DNA of 54,557 nt from CAZWCX01 sp964632945 (GTDB taxonomy: Bacteria > Planctomycetota > MHYJ01 > WSZJ01 > CAZWCX01), in assembly GCA_964632945.1 (NCBI GenBank), contig CAZWCX010000038.1, positions 1 to 54,557 of the forward strand, written 5' to 3'. The notes beneath the pieces are model-generated. The model searched no databases. It was not told the origin of the DNA and saw nothing but the letters and a program-made list of their open reading frames with translations. Shown piece by piece: positions 28,440 to 35,941 of this stretch (its first letter is position 1; each line of letters opens with the position of its first letter). The position numbers and the translations under genes were made by a program.

Positions 28440-29246
28440 ATGGCCAAGAGAAGTCGAATCGGGCAGGCTCGATGGATTCTGGCGGCGTGTCTGGTCTCCG
28501 GCGCACTCGCCCATGCCGCGGACACCGAATTGCAGATCGAAACCCGGGCGCCGACTCCCGAAGAGGCGCAGATGTTCTGTTTGGAGCGCCTGGTCGGACG
28601 GGTCAATGGCCTCTTCGTCGTCGGCGCCCGCGAGGGGGGACCGGCCGCCGCGGCCGGGTTGATCCCCGGCGACGTCATCCTCGAGGCGGGTGGCTCCCCG
28701 CTCCATTCCCGCGACGATCTCGAAGACGCCTGGCGCGTGGCTCGTCCCGGTACCCGGATCCCGCTTCGGGTCAAGCGCCTGGAGACGTTCCAGGTCCTCC
28801 GACTGGCCCTCGAGGGGCCCGCCGCGAACCCGGCCCCCGCCGGCGGCGGAATCGCGTGGCAGCACGCCGGGCCAGGCGCCCTCTCCCGCGCCCTCGCCGA
28901 GGCCGGAAGGGCGGGTCGGCGGGTTCTCGTCGGGCTTTCCGGCGCGGAGACCTGATGACCCTCTACGCGATTCGAGAGCCGTGAGCTCTCGCGAGCCCTG
29001 CGCGATCCGGAAGTCGTTGCGGCATCCCGGAGATTCGTGCGCATCATCATCCGGCGCCCCCATGCCTACGCGATCCGCGACGAGAAGGGGGAGGGGCCCA
29101 TCCCCGGATTGCTGGTGCTCGATGCGGACGGGCGCCCGGTCGGCGGCATCGAATTGCTGCCCGCCCCGACCACGGACGAGATCGCGCGCCGCCTGCGGGA
29201 GTGGGGCGATCCGGGAAACCCGGTCTCCCCGGCGGAAGGTCGCTGA
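28440..29246 (+). CDS. exported PDZ-thioredoxin-like protein with tandem UGA (putative Sec-Sec)
   Basis: A 268-residue frame if the tandem UGA at 28953-28958 is read as two selenocysteines (172-173). Layout: signal peptide (about 1-27), PDZ domain (about 55-125, GGPAAAAGLIPGDVILEAGG), linker, then a thioredoxin-like domain: RRVLVGLSGAET-U-U-PSTRFESRELS, then DPEVVAASRRFVRIII and PGLLVLDADGRPVGG. The UU pair stands where thioredoxin-fold proteins carry their redox Cys, right after the first beta strand. The frame stays open for 96 codons after the UGAs, while termination there would leave the fold cut in its first strand. A hairpin at 28973-28991 has SECIS placement. GGGAGGGGGAATCC precedes the ATG. 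Confidence 0.72.
28973..28991 (+). promoter_or_regulatory. putative SECIS hairpin after the tandem UGA
   Basis: CGAGAGC (28973-28979), loop CGTGA, GCTCTCG (28985-28991): a perfect 7-bp stem starting 14 bases after the second UGA; the loop begins 21 bases after it. The segment GAGAGCCGTGA (28974-28984) recurs in the hairpin of the gene at 29822-30688. Confidence 0.65.
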
Positions 29247-29374
29247 CGGCCGGAGAGCCATCCGGGGCGTGACGCCCGCTCTCGCGGGAGTCCCGAAGTG
29301 ACGTGGCGGGGTTCCCCCCGAATCGAATGCGGAGCGCCGCCGCCGGTCCCCGCGCGGAGGGAGTCGCCGGACCG

Positions 29375-29680
29375 TCAGGCCTTCAGGAACACGTCCGGGC
29401 CGTCCACCTTGACTTCGAAGCAGGCGATCCGGGCGCGCGGATTGATCTTGCAGTCGCCGTTCGTCACGTCATACGTCCACATGTGCCACGGGCAGGTGAT
29501 GATGTTCCCCTGCAGCGTTCCTTCCGCGAGCGGGCCGCCTTGGTGCGGGCAGGTGTTCGTCGTGGCGTAGAACGTCCCGCCGACATTGTAAAGCGCGATT
29601 TCCTTGTCCTGCAGGATAACCAGTTTCGCCGTGCCCGGCGCGACCTCATCGGCGCGGGCGACGCGGGTGAATCCTTCCAT
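29375..29680 (-). CDS. Rieske-type [2Fe-2S] ferredoxin
   Basis: A 101-residue single-domain Rieske protein without signal peptide. Cluster ligands are Cys44 and His46 in CPHQGG and Cys63 and His66 in CPWHMW. The small size and absence of the disulfide cysteines of bc1-type Rieske proteins point to the soluble ferredoxin group (NirD/biphenyl-dioxygenase ferredoxin-like), an electron carrier in the cytoplasm. AGGAGGC lies just before the ATG. It sits between two thioredoxin-like putative selenoproteins and converges with the first; whether it donates electrons to a nearby enzyme is unknown. Confidence 0.92.
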   Translation of the reverse strand: MEGFTRVARADEVAPGTAKLVILQDKEIALYNVGGTFYATTNTCPHQGGPLAEGTLQGNIITCPWHMWTYDVTNGDCKINPRARIACFEVKVDGPDVFLKA

Positions 29681-29821
29681 GATGCCTCCTGGGATGGGGG
29701 ACCCTTCCCAAGGTGCAGTACCGGGGTGGGATTGTCAATGAAACGGAAACGCCCCGGCGCGCCGGCCGGGGCGTGAACCCATCCACGGAGGCGCCGTCCC
29801 GCGGCGCCGATTGTGCTACCC

Positions 29822-30688
29822 TCAGCCGACACGGCGGGCGGCCGCCTCGATCTGCGGGCGGACGTCCTCCACCCGGCGGAGCGGCTGCGCCAACCCCACC
29901 CGATGGAAGCCGATCCGCAGCGAGATCTCATTCTGCTGGACCGCGGGGCGACGGCGTCCGGACCAGGGCCGGTGCGACCCGGAGTCCCGGCTGAGCCGGG
30001 CCTGCAGGGAAGCGATCTCGATCCGATGCCGCTCCCGCATCCCCCGCGCCGCGTCATCGAAGGCGACTTGCACGCTGCGCCGGGTCAATTCGTTGCGGGC
30101 GTCGAGGACGAAGCGGAGTTCTTCCAGGAACGCCTCCGGTGCGAAGAACCCCTGCATCTCGTGCAGGACCCATCCGTTCGAGGTGCAGAACAGCAGCCCG
30201 ACGTTATTGGCCCCGGTTCCCTGCGCGAAGTTGTCGGACCAGCGCCACAGCTGCCGATCCGGGATGATCGAGAACGAGGACGGGGGAAGATCCGGTCGGG
30301 TATTCGTCCAGGCGCACACGAACTCACGATTGAGCAAGTCCACCACCCGGTCGTCAGAGAACGTCACGGCTCTCTGGTACTGGCCGGCCGCTCAGCATCC
30401 CTCGTCGCGGAGATTGCCCACCACCTGCATGACGAAGAGCATCTTGTTTTGGGCCACGGCCGTTCGCTGGGCCGCCTCGACGTTCTCGTGCCAGCGGATT
30501 CGGCGGTTGTAATCGGCCCAGGGGCGCGGCGGGCCCCAGGAGGGGACCGGTTCCGCGGCGTCCCCGGACGCGGTCTTGCGGGCGGCGGCGGCGCGTTCTT
30601 TGGCGCCGCAGCAGACTTCGTCGGCCCCGACCGGCCCCGCCGTGATGGCCAGGCAGACCGCGGCGGAGAGGATGCTTCCGAATCGCAT
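29822..30688 (-). CDS. exported thioredoxin-like protein with in-frame UGA (putative Cys-Sec)
   Basis: A 288-residue frame if UGA at 30394-30392 (residue 99) is selenocysteine. A signal peptide (1-22) is followed by DEVCCGAKE. The thioredoxin-like part runs from about 75: AQNKMLFVMQVVGNLRDEGC98-U99-AAGQYQRAVTFSDDRVVDLLN, then LCT.. and NVGLLFCTSNGWVLHEMQG strands, and a helical, basic C-terminus (about 200-288). As in DsbA/thioredoxin relatives the redox pair lies directly after the first strand. GGAGG stands 8 bases before the ATG. Without read-through the first part would stop inside the fold, and the downstream 181 codons would lack a ribosome binding site. A hairpin at 30355-30376 has SECIS placement. 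Confidence 0.72.
30355..30376 (-). promoter_or_regulatory. putative SECIS hairpin after UGA at codon 99
   Basis: On the minus strand CAGAGAGC (30376-30369), loop CGTGAC, GTTCTCTG (30362-30355) form 8 bp with one G-U pair. The stem begins 15 bases and the loop 23 bases after the UGA. It shares GAGAGCCGTGA with the hairpin at 28973-28991, in a different codon phase. Confidence 0.65.
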
Positions 30689-30811
30689 GAACGTATCCTC
30701 CAGCGATACAATGAGTTGAGAAGGTTTCCGGCGCGCGGCGGTTGCCCGCCCCCGTTGGACGCCGCCGGGGAGGGGCGAGTTCCGTTTTTCGGGCTGGGGT
30801 CCTCGGAATCC

Positions 30812-31552
30812 CTACCGTCCGACCGGAGGATTATTCCGGGCGTGGGGGGTTGGGGCGGGCCGGGACGCCAGGATCAACCAGGGGAGCGCGCTGCAGGCGG
30901 CGAATTGCGCCATGAGCAGGAAGAAGTTGACGGAGTGGACCAGGGAGTGGCGCATCGGGATCATCGGTCGGGCCGCCGCCGTGAAGAACCAGAGGACCGG
31001 CAGGACCGCTTCCGCGGCGAGGATGGCGAGGAGGATGCGCGGAAACCGCGCCCGCCAGACGATTCCCCACAGGAGGACGAGGAGCGCGAGGGAGATCGGG
31101 ATTTCGGTGGTGCGCGCCATGCGATCGAGCCATCCCATGAGGTGTCCCGGGGGCAGGATGCCCAGGAGCCGAACCCCGCTTTCGAGGGTTCGATGCACCC
31201 AGGGGGACGGATTGACGATCGCCACGCCGAGGAAAGCCAGGCCCCAGCCGATCAGGAAGAGTGCGAAGGATGACAGGGGCTTGCGTCGGATCAGCCCGGG
31301 GACGAGTCCGAGGATGCCGCCCCATGCCGATGCGGCGGCCAGCCCGGGAAGCTCCCACGGAAACGGAATGTTGTTCCCGCCGGGGGCCATGCTCATTTCG
31401 AGCCGTGGCAGCGTATAGAAGACGAGGGCGACCAGACCGGCGGCGAGACCGACCACGCCCGGTTGCTCGAACGTCGGCAGGCGTGCGGCAGGCCCCAGCA
31501 AAGGGGGGGCGTCGGCGGCCGGGGGAAGGGGCCTGGGACTCGAGGATGTCAT
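30812..31552 (-). CDS. polytopic membrane hypothetical protein
   Basis: A 246-residue protein with a Pro-rich N-terminus (1-35) and about six hydrophobic segments (VVGLAAGLVALVFY, ASAWGGILGLVPGLI, FALFLIGWGLAFLGVAIV, ISLALLVLLWGIVW, ILLAILAAEAVLPVLWFF, FFLLMAQFAACSALPWLIL). No family recognised. The ATG at 31552 is uncertain: its upstream sequence is pyrimidine-rich with no good ribosome binding site, and an alternative ATG lies at 31603. The gene ends 123 bases upstream of the Cys-Sec thioredoxin-like gene in the same direction. Confidence 0.65.
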   Translation of the reverse strand: MTSSSPRPLPPAADAPPLLGPAARLPTFEQPGVVGLAAGLVALVFYTLPRLEMSMAPGGNNIPFPWELPGLAAASAWGGILGLVPGLIRRKPLSSFALFLIGWGLAFLGVAIVNPSPWVHRTLESGVRLLGILPPGHLMGWLDRMARTTEIPISLALLVLLWGIVWRARFPRILLAILAAEAVLPVLWFFTAAARPMIPMRHSLVHSVNFFLLMAQFAACSALPWLILASRPAPTPHARNNPPVGR

Positions 31553-31700
31553 GGAGGGAGGCCTGTCACGAGGGGGTGCGACGCATCGACGGCGTCCCGG
31601 CATGCTATCCGCCCGGTGCCGGTCGAGGTAGGAGAAAACGTCGCGGCGCGCGTCCCGGGGCCGGGGCGTGCGCCGCTCGTGTCGGACCCGTCGACGAGTC

Positions 31701-31909
31701 CGGATGGTTCAGGAAGCCGCGTTGGCGGCTGCGTGAAGAAACCGCCCGCGGGCTCCTGGCTGCGTCCGCAGCCGGGGCCGCAGGGCGACCGGCGTGCGAC
31801 ACACGGTGTCGCATGCTGGGCGAGGCAGTCCCGCTCCGGACCGCCTTCATGGCCGGCTGGAGACGGATGGTTCGCGAACCGCGAAACGGTTCGCGGAGAA
31901 TCCGGGCTA
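31701..31909. repeat. MITE-like intergenic repeat, copy 1
   Basis: About 210 bases, beginning CGGATGGTTCAGGAAGCC and ending GGAGAATCCGGGCTA. It shares ends and an internal block (gcgaccggcgtgcgacac, then ggcgaggcagtc) with the copy at 38496-38705. The right end supplies the TAG stop (31909-31907, minus strand) of the HEAT protein gene. No coding capacity. Confidence 0.75.
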
Positions 31910-33709
31910 CCGAGCCTTGGGTTCTTTGTCCTTGTCGTCCACCGCGGCGGTTTCGCCGGTCTTACGCTCCAGCTTGCGGTCGAAGTACTGGTCCTGCCCG
32001 GTCCACGTCTTGAGGTCGCGGGTGGCATGACCGATCGTGGAAATGTAGGGCGTCAGGCGCTCGTACTTGACCGGCGGATGCATGCCGCCGCAGGTGCTGT
32101 AGTAGGTTGTGACCATGGTTTGGAACGGGGCTTCGGTATCGAGGCCGAGTTCCATGACGCGCAGGGTGGTGAAGTAGAGGAGGCGGGACAGTTCATCCTC
32201 GATGCGGCCGCCGACGCGTTCGGTCCGCTCGCCGATTTCCGACATGAGGCGCGGCGGGGCCGCGCCGTCCTTGAGGGCCTGGACGGCGAGTTCGCCGCGC
32301 TTCTCGACCGTCACGTAGCGTTCCTTCTTGAGGGCCGCATCGACGGCCGCCTGGACGACCTTGCGCTGCTTGTCCTCCGCCAGGGCGGCGACCTTGCCGA
32401 GCGCGAGGAGACTGTCGGCGCGGACCTCGTCGTCGCCGTCGCGCAACCCGCGGACGAGGGCGTCGAGGACGGTCACGTCGTCGTAGTTGTGAAGGTTCAC
32501 CGCCGCGCGGGCCCGCACCGAAGGGGCCTCGTCCTGCCTGAGGGCCTTCACCAGGGCGGCGCGCGCCTCCGGCGAGTCGAACTCGGCCAGCGATCGGACC
32601 GCTTCGCCGCGGATGAACTCCTCGCCGTCGCCGAGCATGGCGATCAGTCGCTTGATCCCCGCCGGGTCCCGGAGGAAGCCGAGCGTCGAGGCCGCGTTCA
32701 TGCGGATGATGTTGTTCTCGCTGGAGGCGTTGCGGATGGCCGTGGCGAACACCTCCTTGTCGTTGGGGAAGACGCAGAGGGCGATGGTGGCGTAGGCCGC
32801 GGCATCGTCGTTGCCGGAAAGGGCGAGTTGCAGGAGCATTTTTTTGGCGCGGGGCTTGTCGAAACTCGTCGCCGCGACCGCCGCGGCGACCCGCACCCAC
32901 TCGTCCCCGTCCTTGAGGAACCGCTCCAACTCCTGCCGCGCGAGCGCGCTGTCGATCCAGCCGAGGCAGAGCGCCGCGGCGTTGCGCACGGAATCGCGCT
33001 TGTGGTTGTGCAGACCGGCCAGGGCCTGGACCGACTGATTGGAGGAGATGAACCCGAGGGCGAGGATCGCCGCATCCAGGACCAGCGGGTCCTTGTCCTT
33101 CAGGAAGCCGACGAGCATCGGGACTTCCTTCTCGGCCCCGCACAACCCGAGCGCCAGGACGCACGCGGCCCGCAGGAACTTGTCCGCCGAGGTCTCGCGC
33201 GCGAGTTTGGCCAGCGTCGGCACCGCCTTCATCGAGCCGATGTTGCCGAGCGCGAAGGCCGCACAGCGGCGGGGGAACGACCCGTCGTTGCTGTCCACGA
33301 TCTCGAGGAGCACCGGGACCGCCTTCTCGTCGCGCAGTTTCCCGAGCGCCAACGCACAGAAGCCCCGCACCCCCTGGTACTCTTCGGACTTGTTCCCCTT
33401 GCGCGCGACGAGCACGTCGATCAGCGCCTGGACGGTCGTGGGGTCCTTGATCTTCCCGAGCGCCAGCGCGATGTTCCAGCGCACCTGCGGGCGCGCCTCC
33501 TCCAGGGCCGGAATCAGGTGGGGGACCGCCTCCTTGCCGATGGCGATCAGGTTCTCCCGCGCCTTGGCCCGTCGGATCGCGTCTTCGACCTTCAATTCCT
33601 TGATCCAGTGGGCGCACTCCTTCTGCAGATCGGGAGCGGCCATGGCCGGCAGGCCGGTCAGCAGGGCGAGGGCGACCGAGAGCACGAAGACGCGGAGGAT
33701 GGACGGCAT
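31907..33709 (-). CDS. exported HEAT-repeat protein
   Basis: A 600-residue protein with a signal peptide (1-24, ends GLPAMAAP) and about a dozen HEAT/PBS-type helical repeats from residue 50 to 480, for example VPHLIPALEEARPQVRWNIA and LGFLRDPAGIKRLIAMLGDG. The C-terminal 100 residues (EIGERTERVGGRIEDELSR...) are not repeats and contain TTYYSTCGGMHPPVKYE. It probably acts as a periplasmic protein-binding scaffold. Its stop codon coincides with the terminal TAG of the MITE-like repeat, so the last residues may have been altered by that insertion. Confidence 0.85.
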   Translation of the reverse strand: MPSILRVFVLSVALALLTGLPAMAAPDLQKECAHWIKELKVEDAIRRAKARENLIAIGKEAVPHLIPALEEARPQVRWNIALALGKIKDPTTVQALIDVLVARKGNKSEEYQGVRGFCALALGKLRDEKAVPVLLEIVDSNDGSFPRRCAAFALGNIGSMKAVPTLAKLARETSADKFLRAACVLALGLCGAEKEVPMLVGFLKDKDPLVLDAAILALGFISSNQSVQALAGLHNHKRDSVRNAAALCLGWIDSALARQELERFLKDGDEWVRVAAAVAATSFDKPRAKKMLLQLALSGNDDAAAYATIALCVFPNDKEVFATAIRNASSENNIIRMNAASTLGFLRDPAGIKRLIAMLGDGEEFIRGEAVRSLAEFDSPEARAALVKALRQDEAPSVRARAAVNLHNYDDVTVLDALVRGLRDGDDEVRADSLLALGKVAALAEDKQRKVVQAAVDAALKKERYVTVEKRGELAVQALKDGAAPPRLMSEIGERTERVGGRIEDELSRLLYFTTLRVMELGLDTEAPFQTMVTTYYSTCGGMHPPVKYERLTPYISTIGHATRDLKTWTGQDQYFDRKLERKTGETAAVDDKDKEPKAR

Positions 33710-34009
33710 GGCGACATTCTCCGGTTGGGGTGGGAGGAAGGAACACCCAGAGCGTACGGATCAGCGCGGGGGGGTGTCAATGCAAACCCCGGGCCCCGGC
33801 TAAAAAAGATGCGTCATGTTCAACCCCTTTCCGGAAGGGAAGTTGCTGATCCTTGTCTACGGCTGCGCAGGCACGGATTTGTCAAATCGACGGGTCCGTG
33901 TCAAGGCCCCTTACAGGCCACGCCGTCCGGCCGGATCGGACCTTGACCCGCCCGGCGGGGGGTGCTAAGGTACGGATTGGAGGATGTTGGTCCATCCGGG
34001 GAGAGCGCC
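33710..34009. other. divergent intergenic region with a promoter
   Basis: 300 bases between the HEAT protein gene and the cupin gene. It holds the cupin promoter (33943-33971), a small palindrome CCGGGgcCCCGG followed by six A, and no convincing gene. Confidence 0.5.
33943..33971 (+). promoter_or_regulatory. promoter of the cupin-aminotransferase operon
   Basis: TTGACC (33943-33948) and TAAGGT (33966-33971) with a 17-base spacer, about 39 bases before the cupin ATG. Confidence 0.55.
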
Positions 34010-34342
34010 ATGCTGCAAACGAATTGGGAATCCCTGGAACGGGTTGAAGTCTATCCGGGGATCCACCGCCGGATGTTCCAGGGGGACAACATCCAGGTCG
34101 TGCAGTACACGTATGAGCCGGGCTCGATCTTCCCGGTACATCACCACCAGGCGGAACAGGTCACGGTCGTCGAGCAGGGGGAAATCGAATTCACGGTGGA
34201 CGGGGTGCCCGCCGTGCTCCGTCCCGGGGATCTGTGTCGCATCGCCCCGGACATCCCTCACGGGGCGGCCAACCGCGGCGCCGTGACCGTGGTGACGATC
34301 AACCTGTTCTGGCCGGTGAAGAAGGAGTTCCCCCGTGGGTGA
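34010..34342 (+). CDS. cupin-domain protein
   Basis: A 110-residue single-domain cupin with intact metal motif: HHHQAEQVTVVEQGEIEF (HxHx4Ex6G type, with Gln after the His run) and second motif PDIPHGAAN with the last His. Likely a cytosolic metal-dependent binding protein or enzyme, or a small ligand sensor. GGGAGAG precedes the ATG at 34010; the earlier in-frame ATG at 33962 falls within the promoter and is rejected. Its stop overlaps the start of the aminotransferase gene by 8 bases, indicating a joint role. Confidence 0.85.
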   Translation: MLQTNWESLERVEVYPGIHRRMFQGDNIQVVQYTYEPGSIFPVHHHQAEQVTVVEQGEIEFTVDGVPAVLRPGDLCRIAPDIPHGAANRGAVTVVTINLFWPVKKEFPRG

Positions 34343-35804
34343 GCGAAACAACGGGCGAGAAGCCCGAGGCCGGACCGCGAACGGCGGTTCGAATCCCGCC
34401 TCGACGTCCAAGCGGCGCCGGGCGGCGCGCCCGCTGGTCCCGGGACCGCGGTCGCTTTCTCAGCGCCACATCTTCTATCGGGACCTGAAGCGACGGTATC
34501 CCGTCATCTCGCGCGCGGATGGGGTCTACCTGTACGACCATGACGGCCGGAAGATTCTGGACGGCGCGGCGGGGGCGGCGGTCGTGTGCCTGGGGCACAA
34601 CCACCCGCGGGTGGTCGCGGCGCTGGAGGACCAGGCCCGCAAGGTCGCCTTTGCCCACACCGGTTCGTTCACCAGCGAGCCGGCGATCCAGCTATCCAAC
34701 GAGTTGTGCGCCTGGGCGCCCGACTCCCTGCAGCGCGTCTACTTCTCCTCGGGCGGATCCGAGTCGGTGGAGGCGGCGCTGAAACTGGCCCGGGCGTACC
34801 ACCTCGAGAAAGGGAACGACGAGCGTTACCGCGTCATCTCCCGCTTCATCTCGTATCACGGCGCGACGCTGGGCGCGTTGTCGATGACGGGACACCACAT
34901 GCGGCGTCGCAAGTATCTGCCGTTGCTGTCCTCGTTTCCGCGCGTCAGCCCCTCGTACTGTTACCGCTGCCCCTTCGACCTGACGCCGGATCGGTGCGAC
35001 CTGGAGTGCGCCTGGGATCTGGAGCGCGAACTGGTGCGGGAGGGGCCGGAGACGATCAGCGCGTTCATCATGGAGCCGATCATCGGCGCATCCGCGCCCG
35101 GGGTGGGGGCACCGCAGAACTACTACCGGATCATCCGCGAGATTTGCGACAAGTACGACATTCTGCTGATCGCCGACGAGGTGATGACGGGCGTGGGCAG
35201 GACCGGGCGGTTCTTCGCGATGCAGCACTTCGGGATCGACCCGGACATCAGCGTCATCTCGAAGGGTCTTGCGAGCGGATATTCCCCGTTCGGCGCCGTA
35301 CTCGTCACGGAGAAGATCTACCGGACGCTGCGCAATTCCCCGGCGCACTCGTTCATCCACGGCCACACGTATGCCGGCAATCCGCTGTCGTGCGCCGTCG
35401 GTCTCGAGGTGCTGCGGGTGATCCGCGAGGACAACCTGATCGAGAAGAACGAGCGCGACGGGGCTTACCTGATGGAGCGGTTGCAAGTCCTGCGTGAGCG
35501 CCCCTCGGTGGGGGACATTCGCGGGCGCGGCATGTTGTGCGGGGTGGAATTCGTGGCCGAGCGGGCGACCAAGAAGCCGTTCCCGGCCGAGGCGCGGTTC
35601 AACAAGCGGGTCTTCGAGGCGGCCCTGAATCGGGGCGTCTACCTCTACCCCGGCAGCGGCTCGGTCGACGGAGTCGGGGGCGACCACATGTTGATCTCGC
35701 CTCCTTACACGATCAGCCGGGAGGAGATCGACTTCCTGGTCGATACGCTGGCCGAGTCGATTGAAACCGCGGAGCGGGCGGTGATCCGCAAGGGGTGGAT
35801 GTAG
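34335..35804 (+). CDS. class III PLP-dependent aminotransferase
   Basis: A 489-residue fold-type I aminotransferase. After a basic, unstructured N-terminus (1-45) come the family landmarks: SSGGSESVEAALKLAR (phosphate binding), SYHGATLGALSMTGH (ring stacking), IADEVMTGVGRTG with the PLP-Asp, and the Schiff-base Lys in ISKGLASGYSP. A cysteine cluster YCYRCPF...RCDLECAW near residue 210 is an addition shared by some members that act on omega-amino or beta-amino acids. Start is GTG, with GAAGGAG 7 bases upstream, overlapping the cupin gene. Substrate unknown; omega-amino acid or polyamine transamination is a guess from the family. Confidence 0.9.
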   Translation: MGERNNGREARGRTANGGSNPASTSKRRRAARPLVPGPRSLSQRHIFYRDLKRRYPVISRADGVYLYDHDGRKILDGAAGAAVVCLGHNHPRVVAALEDQARKVAFAHTGSFTSEPAIQLSNELCAWAPDSLQRVYFSSGGSESVEAALKLARAYHLEKGNDERYRVISRFISYHGATLGALSMTGHHMRRRKYLPLLSSFPRVSPSYCYRCPFDLTPDRCDLECAWDLERELVREGPETISAFIMEPIIGASAPGVGAPQNYYRIIREICDKYDILLIADEVMTGVGRTGRFFAMQHFGIDPDISVISKGLASGYSPFGAVLVTEKIYRTLRNSPAHSFIHGHTYAGNPLSCAVGLEVLRVIREDNLIEKNERDGAYLMERLQVLRERPSVGDIRGRGMLCGVEFVAERATKKPFPAEARFNKRVFEAALNRGVYLYPGSGSVDGVGGDHMLISPPYTISREEIDFLVDTLAESIETAERAVIRKGWM

Positions 35805-35941
35805 TCGGCCCGGCGCGGGCGACACACGCGCGCGATCCGGACGGAGGTCCGGTTCACCTTTCGAAGTCCCATGCTGCCGGAGTTTCACCGCGGCCGCCTC
35901 CCGTCTCTCGGGGGCGGTGCGGGTTGCACGAGGGCCCTGCC

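Noticed and set aside
29037..29246. Stand-alone 69-codon gene starting at 29037
   Set aside because: The start codon lacks a ribosome binding site and falls inside a thioredoxin-like domain whose first strand lies before the tandem UGA.
34382..34412. tRNA-like GGTTCGAATCC segment
   Set aside because: The T-stem does not pair with a 7-base loop and no acceptor or anticodon arm can be built; it lies within the N-terminal coding part of the aminotransferase.
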